Assembly (NCBI GenBank): GCA_026874595.1
Contig: CM049319.1
Span: forward strand, 19,139,101-19,203,100
DNA: 64,000 bases
Direction of reading: 5' to 3'
Source: Sipunculus nudus
Taxonomy: Eukaryota; Annelida; Sipuncula; Golfingiida; Sipunculidae
Shown here: positions 33,331-42,449 of the stretch, piece by piece
Numbering within the stretch: the stretch's first letter is position 1
How the letters are laid out: each line of letters opens with the position of its first letter
Position numbers and translations under genes: made by a program
Notes under the pieces: generated by a model
Database searches by the model: none
What the model saw: the letters and a program-made list of their open reading frames with translations, nothing else
What the model was told of the DNA's origin: nothing

Positions 33331-36120
33331 CTACCCTTCCCCCACTTTCTCTAGTGGGGTGATAATACTGGGTTTCCGTCTGCCACTGATCTTTTGCCAG
33401 TCGAGCCACATTTTGAGGTCTTTATAAAACTTCTCTTGCTTCACCTTTTCGACATAGCCTTTGCTCAACCTTAGTATGTGGTCGCTCACATACTCTATAT
33501 CTGCCTTCTCGTGAAGCACAGATATCCGCGTGCGGGGCGGGAGTCTCAAGGCCGTCCTTAAGGCTCTGTTTTGAAGCCGTTGAAGTTTTTTAATGTGGTG
33601 CTCTTTGGCGGTGATCAGGGCTATGCAGCCGTATGTCATAACCGGTCTGATCCAGGCTTTATAAAGGTATATCAAACTTTGGGTAGACATGCCTCCTGAT
33701 CCTGCTTTTAGCACTCTTAAGCAGTTGAGTCTCGCTTTGACCCTCTGTTCGATATCCTCTATATGAGCCGCCCATGTGAGTCTCTTATCAACCGTCAGAC
33801 CCAGAAATTTTATCTGGTCTGTGAATTGAATTGGTTCCCCGGCCAATTTCAGTTCTGGCGCTTTGCCGGCCTTACTGCCTTTCAGGTGCCTACCGAATTT
33901 GCAAGCCTGCGTTTTTGTCGCATTGACTCTTACTCGCCATTTGGCGCACCACTTTGTCACCTCGTCTAGACCGGCCTGTAACCTGGGTACTGCCCTCTTG
34001 CTATGTGTCCATAGCGCAGTGTCGTCCGCAAATTGGCTCGTCGCCCCCGTGCGGACCCCTCCTTTCTCGGACAGGCTAGGCATGTCGTTGACGAATATGA
34101 CATAGAGCAGCGGGCTGAGAGCTGAGCCCTGCGGTGTGCCTGCGGCGGGTTCGATCTCATGCGACTTAGCGTCACCTACTCTGACCCATAGCTTCCTGTC
34201 ACTTAGGAAGGACGAGAGGAGCCTCACAATGCGAGTGGGTAGTTTTGCCTGCGTTGCGATCTTATACCTTAGACCATCCCGCCATACTGCGTCGAAGGCT
34301 TTCTCGACGTCTAGGAATACACCTATAGTATCATTAGATCGCTGCAGGCATTGTCCCACCGACTGAGTCAACCTGAACAGTTGGTCATTTGTCGACCTGC
34401 CCTTACGGAACCCGCTCTGATTCGGGTTAAAGAATTTTGCTTCCTCCAAGTGACCACTGATCCTGCCAGCCAGTATTCGTTCCAGCACTTTGCCCAGAAT
34501 TGGCAGTAGGCTGATGGGTCGGTAGCTTTTCGGCAGCGAGTGATCCTTTCCCGGCTTCGGGATCATGATCACGTTCGCTCTTTTCCATGCCCTTGGGAAG
34601 TACCCCAGTTTCAGACACGCGTTGAACACAGATGTGAGCGCTTCCAGCCCTTCCTCCGGTAGGTTAATCAGCACTTCCCTGGTGAGGCCGTCCTCCCCCG
34701 GGGCTTTTCTGCTTTTGAGTTTTTTCAGCTTCCTGCTGACTTCCGCTTTTGAGATCGCTCTCAGTAGCGGCTCGTCCTCTGCTGTCTGAGCGTAGCAGCT
34801 CTCTACCCTTGCCAGAGGCGAGTATAACTCGTTTGCACCTTGTCTTACGTGCCGATCAACCTCCTCCTGTGTTTGGTCGTCGAACTGGGGTCCCGTCGGG
34901 ACCTTGTGTATGTTCCGGAGCGTCTCCGCGAACAAATTTGCCTTGTCCTTTTCCGTACTAGCCACCGTTCCCATCGGGCCTGTGAGGTCTGTAGTTCCGA
35001 CCGATGGTTTGTTCATCGAGCCCGTGTATTGGCGGACCTGTCGCCAAAATTCGCCCACTGATATTCTGTGGTCCATACCGCTCGTGAACTTGTACCATTC
35101 CGCCTTTTTCTGGGCTTTTATTGCATTTTTCACCTCCCGACTAATAGCATTGTATTGGGATTTTAACTCCTCTGTTCGGAGTTGGATCTGAAGCCTTCTG
35201 ATCCTCCTTCTTTCCCTTACAAGTGCTTTAATCGTTGGGGTGAATGACCACCAGTTACGGTTTTTCCTTTCCACCATCGGACACGCTCGGTCCAGGCAAT
35301 CTCGCATTTCAGAGGTCAGTTTGTCGACTAGGGTGCCGATTCCTTCTGGGGTCGATGGTTCAGCGATACCTCGGAGCCTGTCTGCCAATTCATTTTTAAA
35401 GAGCCTCCAGTTTGCCTTTCTCCAAGGCCTCACCATTTTGGGTGGCTTTCTGTTCGCTCTCCAATCGAGCTCTAAATGAATTGGCATGTGATCGCTGCCT
35501 ATATCTTCCCCTACATGAAATTTACTGACCAGTCCTACCTCGGGCGATACGATTGCCAGATCGAGTATGTTCGTTCCACCGGTCGTGGGGTTCACCCTGG
35601 TCGGGCTCCCATCGTTCATTATCACCATACCGTACCGATCTATGCAATCCATCAGTGCTTTCCCGTTCAGATTAGAGGATCTGCTGCCATACGAGGTGTG
35701 TGGGGCATTTAGGTCCCCTAACACCACGTAGTGGCTGCTGTTCCTCTTAATCTTGTCAAAGAGTTGTGCCCTGGGCCGTGACTGTGGCGGGTTGTAATAT
35801 ACTATTACATCGATTGCCGGGTCGCCGCTGTGGACAGGTTCAACTCTAACCGTTAGAGCTTCTATGTCCATCCTTCCTAGCCAGTTTGTTTGGCGGTATA
35901 CTAGGTTCTCTTTGATCAAGAGAGCCACTCCGCCTCCCATATTACCGTCTGGCCGTCCCCTGTGTAGCAGGTTATAGCCGGTGAAGGAAACGTTTCTGGT
36001 CAGCTTAGACTCGCTGATAGCCATGATATCTACGGAATGCCTGTGGATATAGTTGAGTATCTCTAACCTCCTTCCATACAGGCCATTCACGTTTGCGTGG
36101 CATAGTTTGAGCTTAACCAT
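33331..36120 (-). CDS. J1 ORF2: endonuclease-reverse transcriptase
   Basis: A 929-residue protein that nicks target DNA and reverse-transcribes the element RNA from the 3' end. The APE endonuclease (~1-225) shows NVNG (10-13), the ISES glutamate (E37), GDLN (135-138) and SDHMP (209-213). The RT (~470-745) shows KAPGEDGL, SYRPISLLP, QSGFRKGRST, FLDVEKAFD, GTPQGSALSP and the catalytic FADD (697-700). The C-terminus has no RNase H. The frame is open up to 36249, but I chose the ATG at 36120: it precedes the endonuclease by only ~5 residues and overlaps the ORF1 stop (ATGGTTAA), a layout suited to termination-reinitiation. J1 has Gly at 262 where J2-J5 have Asp. Confidence 0.93.
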   Translation of the reverse strand: MVKLKLCHANVNGLYGRRLEILNYIHRHSVDIMAISESKLTRNVSFTGYNLLHRGRPDGNMGGGVALLIKENLVYRQTNWLGRMDIEALTVRVEPVHSGDPAIDVIVYYNPPQSRPRAQLFDKIKRNSSHYVVLGDLNAPHTSYGSRSSNLNGKALMDCIDRYGMVIMNDGSPTRVNPTTGGTNILDLAIVSPEVGLVSKFHVGEDIGSDHMPIHLELDWRANRKPPKMVRPWRKANWRLFKNELADRLRGIAEPSTPEGIGTLVDKLTSEMRDCLDRACPMVERKNRNWWSFTPTIKALVRERRRIRRLQIQLRTEELKSQYNAISREVKNAIKAQKKAEWYKFTSGMDHRISVGEFWRQVRQYTGSMNKPSVGTTDLTGPMGTVASTEKDKANLFAETLRNIHKVPTGPQFDDQTQEEVDRHVRQGANELYSPLARVESCYAQTAEDEPLLRAISKAEVSRKLKKLKSRKAPGEDGLTREVLINLPEEGLEALTSVFNACLKLGYFPRAWKRANVIMIPKPGKDHSLPKSYRPISLLPILGKVLERILAGRISGHLEEAKFFNPNQSGFRKGRSTNDQLFRLTQSVGQCLQRSNDTIGVFLDVEKAFDAVWRDGLRYKIATQAKLPTRIVRLLSSFLSDRKLWVRVGDAKSHEIEPAAGTPQGSALSPLLYVIFVNDMPSLSEKGGVRTGATSQFADDTALWTHSKRAVPRLQAGLDEVTKWCAKWRVRVNATKTQACKFGRHLKGSKAGKAPELKLAGEPIQFTDQIKFLGLTVDKRLTWAAHIEDIEQRVKARLNCLRVLKAGSGGMSTQSLIYLYKAWIRPVMTYGCIALITAKEHHIKKLQRLQNRALRTALRLPPRTRISVLHEKADIEYVSDHILRLSKGYVEKVKQEKFYKDLKMWLDWQKISGRRKPSIITPLEKVGEG

Positions 36121-38143
36121 GACGTCCCCCCACCGACTTCTTAAAACCGTTGCTACCGGCCTTTTTGGATTTGGGCTGCCTATAGCTGCCCTTATCCTTT
36201 TTGGATGATGCGTTACTGGCTGGTACCGATCGAGCTCTCGGCTCCTCACGGTCCTTTTCCGTTCCTCTGTCCGACAGCGCCGTCCACGACAATTCTAGGC
36301 CTAGGTGCCTAGTAGCCGACTTCTTCACCACTGTTACGGCCCGTTCTCTGGGCTCATTGACTTTCGCCAGCTTCAGCGTTTCTGTGATCACTTCACAGAG
36401 AAACTTTATCAGTTTCTCTGGGTTGATCTCTAGCATAGCCTGGCTTTCAGCCACGGCTTGCTCCTCCGCCGGAGCTACCCCCTTTTCCGTTACATTGCGG
36501 TTTTTGGCCGCGGCCCGCCCTCCGGCAAGCCTGGTGGACGTGCTACCGCTAGCCACGACCTGCCCCCTTTCGGGAGCGGGAGCCTTCTGGGTCCTTACAG
36601 CCTCTGAGGCCGTGGGTCCCCGGGAGCCTCTGGTGATTTTGGCGTAGGTCACGCCAGTCTGGTGGGCTTTGCCTTTCCTGCCTTCCGCGCTTTTGCTGGT
36701 CGGCTTCCCTTCAGTGCCGTGTTTAGCCGTTGTCGGCCTCTGCCGGGCACCTTTGAAGGCTGTACAGCCCCTGTACATCGCCCTGTGGTCGCCCCCGCAG
36801 TTTGCACATTTTGGCTTGCTCTTGTCGGCTGCCCTTCGACAATCTTTGGCATAGTGGCCTGCCTCGCCACAGTGCCTGCACCTGCCAGCCTTAGTGCATA
36901 CTTTGGCCGTGTGCCCGAACTGGTAGCAGTTCAGGCACTGGATCGGCTCTACGGCCTTCCGGAAAGCCTCGCAGCGTATACGCTCGCTCCCGTACCTGAA
37001 CCCGTGCTCGAGTGCCCTCGTAGCGCTCTCGCTCTGCTGAAAGTGCACGAGCACCTTCCACACCGGCTTTTTTCCGTGCCTGAGCCGCACGACCTCTTTG
37101 GCTTTTAAGCCCTGTTCATTTAACTCCGCCATGATCTCCTCTGTTGAGATATGCGGGCTCATTCCTCTGGCCACCACCGATGTTTGTTGGGTGCCCTCTG
37201 GTTTGGCTTGCTTGTTGCCCCGTGCAAGCTCCACCACTACCTTGGGCCCCGCCTTGATCAGTGGGCGCCAGTCGGGCCTGGCTTCCCTTGCTGTTTCGGG
37301 GAGCGTGACCACCATTACTCCCCTGTCGAACTTTGTCTTACAGGCGGAGGTGCCCGTGCACTCCGTCACCAGCCTGTTCATTTTTCTACTGTTCTGCCTG
37401 AGGGCTGCCGGTAAGCCCCTGACCCAGTACCGAGCCAAGCCCTCTTTCTCCTGGTCGGCCACCTCACCTTCCGGCTGGCCGTTCTCCGTGCTCCCTGTCC
37501 GTACAGGCGAGCTTCGGGTCGGAGTTCCGTCCGCTGCTTGATTAACCCGGGTCCCCGGTTTGGTGGGCGACCCGCTATCACCTGAGCGGACTGGATTAGA
37601 GGGCGTCGATCTCTCGATCGAGCTCGGGGACAGTGTCCTGAGAACCGTCGGCCACTCAGGCGATCCCACGTCTATGATTGGAGACCCCGACCGTTCGGGC
37701 GTCCCCGCCTTGTCCGGCCCCGGGACCTCCGGGGTGACCACTCCCGGGGTCTGCGGGGTTACCACTACCCTGTATGAATCGTTGCCCCTCTCCGGGGAGT
37801 CATCGAATAGCTCGAAACTGGCGTCCGCTGTCGGGGTGGCCGGTACCGAGCTCGGGGAACCCAGCGTAGAGCTTGGCGAGTTCGATGCCCCTTGCATCGC
37901 TCCCTCGCCTGCTGGGCTCTGTGAGGCCGAACCCTTGTTCGCGCCTCGACCCTCCATCTCGGTCCGCACGTCCGCCGCCTGCGCTCTACCGATGCTCTCC
38001 GTGATGAGCCCCGTAATCATCTGGAGGGCGTCAGGCCCGTGCCTTGCTGCCTGCTGCAGCCCACCTGTGATCTGGGTGAGACCCGGGATCACTTCTCTTT
38101 CCCTCTGAGAAAGCACCAACAGCCTGGTAAGTGCTTCCGCCAT
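36113..38143 (-). CDS. J1 ORF1: Gag-like RNA-binding protein
   Basis: 676 residues, expected to coat element RNA in a ribonucleoprotein. Residues 1-60 are helical and ~65-225 are Ser/Pro/Thr-rich and probably disordered. Residues ~320-400 resemble the RRM-like region that precedes the knuckles in Jockey and I group ORF1 proteins. Three zinc knuckles follow: C403/C406/H411/C416, C422/C425/H430/C435 (both CX2CX4HX4C) and C446/C449/H453/C460 (CX2CX3HX6C). The C-terminal ~215 residues are Lys/Arg/Ala-rich. The start is the first ATG after the structured leader; the stop overlaps the ORF2 ATG. J1 alone has Ala106; the other three copies that include this residue have Gly. Confidence 0.9.
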   Translation of the reverse strand: MAEALTRLLVLSQREREVIPGLTQITGGLQQAARHGPDALQMITGLITESIGRAQAADVRTEMEGRGANKGSASQSPAGEGAMQGASNSPSSTLGSPSSVPATPTADASFELFDDSPERGNDSYRVVVTPQTPGVVTPEVPGPDKAGTPERSGSPIIDVGSPEWPTVLRTLSPSSIERSTPSNPVRSGDSGSPTKPGTRVNQAADGTPTRSSPVRTGSTENGQPEGEVADQEKEGLARYWVRGLPAALRQNSRKMNRLVTECTGTSACKTKFDRGVMVVTLPETAREARPDWRPLIKAGPKVVVELARGNKQAKPEGTQQTSVVARGMSPHISTEEIMAELNEQGLKAKEVVRLRHGKKPVWKVLVHFQQSESATRALEHGFRYGSERIRCEAFRKAVEPIQCLNCYQFGHTAKVCTKAGRCRHCGEAGHYAKDCRRAADKSKPKCANCGGDHRAMYRGCTAFKGARQRPTTAKHGTEGKPTSKSAEGRKGKAHQTGVTYAKITRGSRGPTASEAVRTQKAPAPERGQVVASGSTSTRLAGGRAAAKNRNVTEKGVAPAEEQAVAESQAMLEINPEKLIKFLCEVITETLKLAKVNEPRERAVTVVKKSATRHLGLELSWTALSDRGTEKDREEPRARSVPASNASSKKDKGSYRQPKSKKAGSNGFKKSVGGRHG

Positions 38144-38992
38144 TCTTTTATTCAGTGCCCTCTCACTGAATTGTCTAGATATACTCCCGCTCGGGCAGTA
38201 TTTTGGTTTCCCGACCTTTCTCGATATATTCCTTTTGGGAATATATCGGGCTTTTCCTCTCGCCCTTTTTGACCTCGCTCCTCTGTCGGGTCTTATTATT
38301 TTATTCCCGTTCGGGCAATAAAATACTTTTGGATTCTCTCTCCGCCTCCTGCCTCTATTTTCGCCCCGATTGCTCGTACCTGTTCAGGCTACGATTTCTC
38401 TTTTCTCTTTTCAGTAGATAGGTTGTTTCCAGAGCGTGGAAGACAACTTATCTTCAGATGATCCGTGAGCCAGCGAGCCGAGAGCGGGCTCTATTCAGCA
38501 GTTTTTTACCCAGAGCCGGGCTTAAAACTGTGAGCTTTGTGGACGGTCGGGCCGAGAGCTAGCCCTTGAGCCGAGAGCAGGCTCAATGAATGAGTTAATT
38601 AACTGTACCGAGAGCGGGTATCTGTTAATTAGTTCTTTGTAGGTTTCACCTACCCCGGAGCCAACAAGAAAATTCGAAAAAGTGATACTTTACCTGATTC
38701 CCCTAAAGTAACCTTAACTTATAGAACTAAGCCCTAGCTAAGATGCACTTGTTTGGGGATGGCAGTACTGAAAAGCTGAAAGGCTGAAAAAGATAGACTA
38801 GTCCTAAAGAGGACTGTTGTGGGTGGCTCCTATCACCAGACTCGCTAATCACTAATGTGAATAGCTTGACTGGGAAGTTAGGCGCCAGTGAGTCTGCTGT
38901 GTCTCCGCGTCTCTGTCCACTTGACTAATTAGGCGGTGGTGGTCTAATTAGAGCTGCTCCCAGGCACGTCCGTTCTCCACGGCTGCTGGGAC
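38144..38992 (-). promoter_or_regulatory. J1 structured 5' UTR with serial hairpins
   Basis: Hairpins (plus coordinates): 38151-38170 (TTCAGTG/CACTGAA); 38181-38201; 38222-38248 (11-bp CGATATATTCC stem); 38298-38324; 38417-38452 (~15 bp, loop GAGCG); 38475-38491; 38499-38530; 38549-38565; 38566-38586; 38596-38631; 38639-38653 (GTAGGT/ACCTAC); 38800-38815 (AGTCCT/AGGACT); 38925-38951 (CTAATTAG/CTAATTAG); and 38958-38991 (TCCCAG/CTGGGA) at the 5' terminus. Four carry a seven-nt loop NGCTCTC on minus. An internal promoter is expected for this element class, but I cannot point to one. Confidence 0.75.
38475..38631 (-). ncRNA. GCUCUC-loop hairpin cluster of J1
   Basis: On minus the loops are CGCTCTC (38475-38491, stem GAGCC/GGCTC), AGCTCTC (38549-38565, GGGCT/GGCCC with one U-G pair only in the minus sense), TGCTCTC (38566-38586, 7-bp TTGAGCC/GGCTCAA) and CGCTCTC (38596-38631, TACC/GGTA above TAATTAAC/GTTAATTA). 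A fifth, 38499-38530, has loop GGCTCT inside a CAGTTTT/AAAACTG stem. Stem sequences differ while pairing holds. Confidence 0.7.
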
Positions 38993-39659
38993 TGCAATGC
39001 AATGCAATCAAATATCCATCCATAACCGTTACACCGCTCAGGCAATAACTAGGGTTTCTACGCCGCAGTTTTGCCTCTTCGGGTCCCCCTCATTCTGCAC
39101 TGAGGTCGCCAGAACTGACACGCCAGCTAGCCAGCTAGGTCCGGCCCGCCCTCGCCAACCGTCAACCACCGAGGAATCCCCCAGGTGTTCCGGGAGCCTG
39201 AGCCTCGCAACCTGCCAGTAATGTCCGAGCGCTACCGGCCTGCCCCTGGACTATTCGCAGTCCCGTCATGAGCCTTGTCCCTTTCGACCAGGTACAGCTC
39301 TCGTTCGATCGGAGCCTTCTCGGGAGCCTTCTCGGGAGCCTTCTCTGGTGCTTTTGCCATCATGTCTTGAGCCTTGTCCCTGCTGGTCCTGACCGGACCC
39401 CCGGTTATTTTGACGTCTTGGAGCCTTGTCCCTGATCCTTTCGGGATCCCCGTAACTTTTTCCACCAAACGGCTGGCTCTACAGGGCCAGGTTCCATACT
39501 GCCGGCAACAGGCTGGCCTACTCTTCTATCGAAAAACAGTATGGGGTCTTTTACGTGCCCGTCCCCTTCTGGACACGGGACCGCCATTTAACGTCCTCAT
39601 CCGATGGACGGCCCGTGTTTGTCTTTTGCAGGCGGGCGCTGCGGTGCCCCGGAGCCTTT

Positions 39660-42449
39660 CTACCCTTCCCCCACTTTCTCTAGTGGGGTGATAATACTGG
39701 GTTTCCGTCTGCCACTGATCTTTTGCCAGTCGAGCCACATTTTGAGGTCTTTATAAAACTTCTCTTGCTTCACCTTTTCGACATAGCCTTTGCTCAACCT
39801 TAGTATGTGGTCGCTCACATACTCTATATCTGCCTTCTCGTGAAGCACAGATATCCGCGTGCGGGGCGGGAGTCTCAAGGCCGTCCTTAAGGCTCTGTTT
39901 TGAAGCCGTTGAAGTTTTTTAATGTGGTGCTCTTTGGCGGTGATCAGGGCTATGCAGCCGTATGTCATAACCGGTCTGATCCAGGCTTTATAAAGGTATA
40001 TCAAACTTTGGGTAGACATGCCTCCTGATCCTGCTTTTAGCACTCTTAAGCAGTTGAGTCTCGCTTTGACCCTCTGTTCGATATCCTCTATATGAGCCGC
40101 CCATGTGAGTCTCTTATCAACCGTCAGACCCAGAAATTTTATCTGGTCTGTGAATTGAATTGGTTCCCCGGCCAATTTCAGTTCTGGCGCTTTGCCGGCC
40201 TTACTGCCTTTCAGGTGCCTACCGAATTTGCAAGCCTGCGTTTTTGTCGCATTGACTCTTACTCGCCATTTGGCGCACCACTTTGTCACCTCGTCTAGAC
40301 CGGCCTGTAACCTGGGTACTGCCCTCTTGCTATGTGTCCATAGCGCAGTGTCGTCCGCAAATTGGCTCGTCGCCCCCGTGCGGACCCCTCCTTTCTCGGA
40401 CAGGCTAGGCATGTCGTTGACGAATATGACATAGAGCAGCGGGCTGAGAGCTGAGCCCTGCGGTGTGCCTGCGGCGGGTTCGATCTCATGCGACTTAGCG
40501 TCACCTACTCTGACCCATAGCTTCCTGTCACTTAGGAAGGACGAGAGGAGCCTCACAATGCGAGTCGGTAGTTTTGCCTGCGTTGCGATCTTATACCTTA
40601 GACCATCCCGCCATACTGCGTCGAAGGCTTTCTCGACGTCTAGGAATACACCTATAGTATCATTAGATCGCTGCAGGCATTGTCCCACCGACTGAGTCAA
40701 CCTGAACAGTTGGTCATTTGTCGACCTGCCCTTACGGAACCCGCTCTGATTCGGGTTAAAGAATTTTGCTTCCTCCAAGTGACCACTGATCCTGCCAGCC
40801 AGTATTCGTTCCAGCACTTTGCCCAGAATTGGCAGTAGGCTGATGGGTCGGTAGCTTTTCGGCAGCGAGTGATCCTTTCCCGGCTTCGGGATCATGATCA
40901 CGTTCGCTCTTTTCCATGCCCTTGGGAAGTACCCCAGTTTCAGACACGCGTTGAACACAGATGTGAGCGCTTCCAGCCCTTCCTCCGGTAGGTTAATCAG
41001 CACTTCCCTGGTGAGGCCGTCCTCCCCCGGGGCTTTTCTGCTTTTGAGTTTTTTCAGCTTCCTGCTGACTTCCGCTTTTGAGATCGCTCTCAGTAGCGGC
41101 TCGTCCTCTGCTGTCTGAGCGTAGCAGCTCTCTACCCTTGCCAGAGGCGAGTATAACTCGTTTGCACCTTGTCTTACGTGCCGATCAACCTCCTCCTGTG
41201 TTTGGTCGTCGAACTGGGGTCCCGTCGGGACCTTGTGTATGTTCCGGAGCGTCTCCGCGAACAAATTTGCCTTGTCCTTTTCCGTACTAGCCACCGTTCC
41301 CATCGGGCCTGTGAGGTCTGTAGTTCCGACCGATGGTTTGTTCATCGAGCCCGTGTATTGGCGGACCTGTCGCCAAAATTCGCCCACTGATATTCTGTGG
41401 TCCATACCGCTCGTGAACTTGTACCATTCCGCCTTTTTCTGGGCTTTTATTGCATTTTTCACCTCCCGACTAATAGCATTGTATTGGGATTTTAACTCCT
41501 CTGTTCGGAGTTGGATCTGAAGCCTTCTGATCCTCCTTCTTTCCCTTACAAGTGCTTTAATCGTTGGGGTGAATGACCACCAGTTACGGTTTTTCCTTTC
41601 CACCATCGGACACGCTCGGTCCAGGCAATCTCGCATTTCAGAGGTCAGTTTGTCGACTAGGGTGTCGATTCCTTCTGGGGTCGATGGTTCAGCGATACCT
41701 CGGAGCCTGTCTGCCAATTCATTTTTAAAGAGCCTCCAGTTTGCCTTTCTCCAAGGCCTCACCATTTTGGGTGGCTTTCTGTTCGCTCTCCAATCGAGCT
41801 CTAAATGAATTGGCATGTGATCGCTGCCTATATCTTCCCCTACATGAAATTTACTGACCAGTCCTACCTCGGGCGATACGATTGCCAGATCGAGTATGTT
41901 CGTTCCACCGGTCGTGGGGTTCACCCTGGTCGGGCTCCCATCGTTCATTATCACCATACCGTACCGATCTATGCAATCCATCAGTGCTTTCCCGTTCAGA
42001 TTAGAGGATCTGCTGCCATACGAGGTGTGTGGGGCATTTAGGTCCCCTAACACCACGTAGTGGCTGCTGTTCCTCTTAATCTTGTCAAAGAGTTGTGCCC
42101 TGGGCCGTGACTGTGGCGGGTTGTAATATACTATTACATCGATTGCCGGGTCGCCGCTGTGGACAGGTTCAACTCTAACCGTTAGAGCTTCTATGTCCAT
42201 CCTTCCTAGCCAGTTTGTTTGGCGGTATACTAGGTTCTCTTTGATCAAGAGAGCCACTCCGCCTCCCATATTACCGTCTGGCCGTCCCCTGTGTAGCAGG
42301 TTATAGCCGGTGAAGGAAACGTTTCTGGTCAGCTTAGACTCGCTGATAGCCATGATATCTACGGAATGCCTGTGGATATAGTTGAGTATCTCTAACCTCC
42401 TTCCATACAGGCCATTCACGTTTGCGTGGCATAGTTTGAGCTTAACCAT
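39660..42449 (-). CDS. J2 ORF2: endonuclease-reverse transcriptase
   Basis: 929 residues from the ATG at 42449, intact, with all endonuclease and RT motifs. It has Asp at 262. Its open frame extends upstream to 42578 within ORF1. Confidence 0.93.
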   Translation of the reverse strand: MVKLKLCHANVNGLYGRRLEILNYIHRHSVDIMAISESKLTRNVSFTGYNLLHRGRPDGNMGGGVALLIKENLVYRQTNWLGRMDIEALTVRVEPVHSGDPAIDVIVYYNPPQSRPRAQLFDKIKRNSSHYVVLGDLNAPHTSYGSRSSNLNGKALMDCIDRYGMVIMNDGSPTRVNPTTGGTNILDLAIVSPEVGLVSKFHVGEDIGSDHMPIHLELDWRANRKPPKMVRPWRKANWRLFKNELADRLRGIAEPSTPEGIDTLVDKLTSEMRDCLDRACPMVERKNRNWWSFTPTIKALVRERRRIRRLQIQLRTEELKSQYNAISREVKNAIKAQKKAEWYKFTSGMDHRISVGEFWRQVRQYTGSMNKPSVGTTDLTGPMGTVASTEKDKANLFAETLRNIHKVPTGPQFDDQTQEEVDRHVRQGANELYSPLARVESCYAQTAEDEPLLRAISKAEVSRKLKKLKSRKAPGEDGLTREVLINLPEEGLEALTSVFNACLKLGYFPRAWKRANVIMIPKPGKDHSLPKSYRPISLLPILGKVLERILAGRISGHLEEAKFFNPNQSGFRKGRSTNDQLFRLTQSVGQCLQRSNDTIGVFLDVEKAFDAVWRDGLRYKIATQAKLPTRIVRLLSSFLSDRKLWVRVGDAKSHEIEPAAGTPQGSALSPLLYVIFVNDMPSLSEKGGVRTGATSQFADDTALWTHSKRAVPRLQAGLDEVTKWCAKWRVRVNATKTQACKFGRHLKGSKAGKAPELKLAGEPIQFTDQIKFLGLTVDKRLTWAAHIEDIEQRVKARLNCLRVLKAGSGGMSTQSLIYLYKAWIRPVMTYGCIALITAKEHHIKKLQRLQNRALRTALRLPPRTRISVLHEKADIEYVSDHILRLSKGYVEKVKQEKFYKDLKMWLDWQKISGRRKPSIITPLEKVGEG

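Larger units (their letters stand above)
32680..38992 (-). mobile_element. J1, full-length Jockey-like non-LTR retrotransposon
   Basis: 6.3 kb with 5' UTR, ORF1, ORF2 and 3' UTR on minus, with no LTRs. ORF1 with three zinc knuckles and ORF2 with N-terminal APE-type endonuclease plus RT and no RNase H fit the Jockey superfamily; exact clade needs phylogeny. It joins S copy D directly with no ATTGC unit (ATTTGAT then ACTTC on minus). Its 5' UTR has an 8-bp CTCTTTT-type duplication not seen in J2, J4 or J5. Confidence 0.93.

Noticed and set aside
33331-33700. RNase H domain at the ORF2 C-terminus (I or Nimb type)
   Set aside because: The ~230 residues after FADD show no RNase H acidic motifs and the length fits elements without it.
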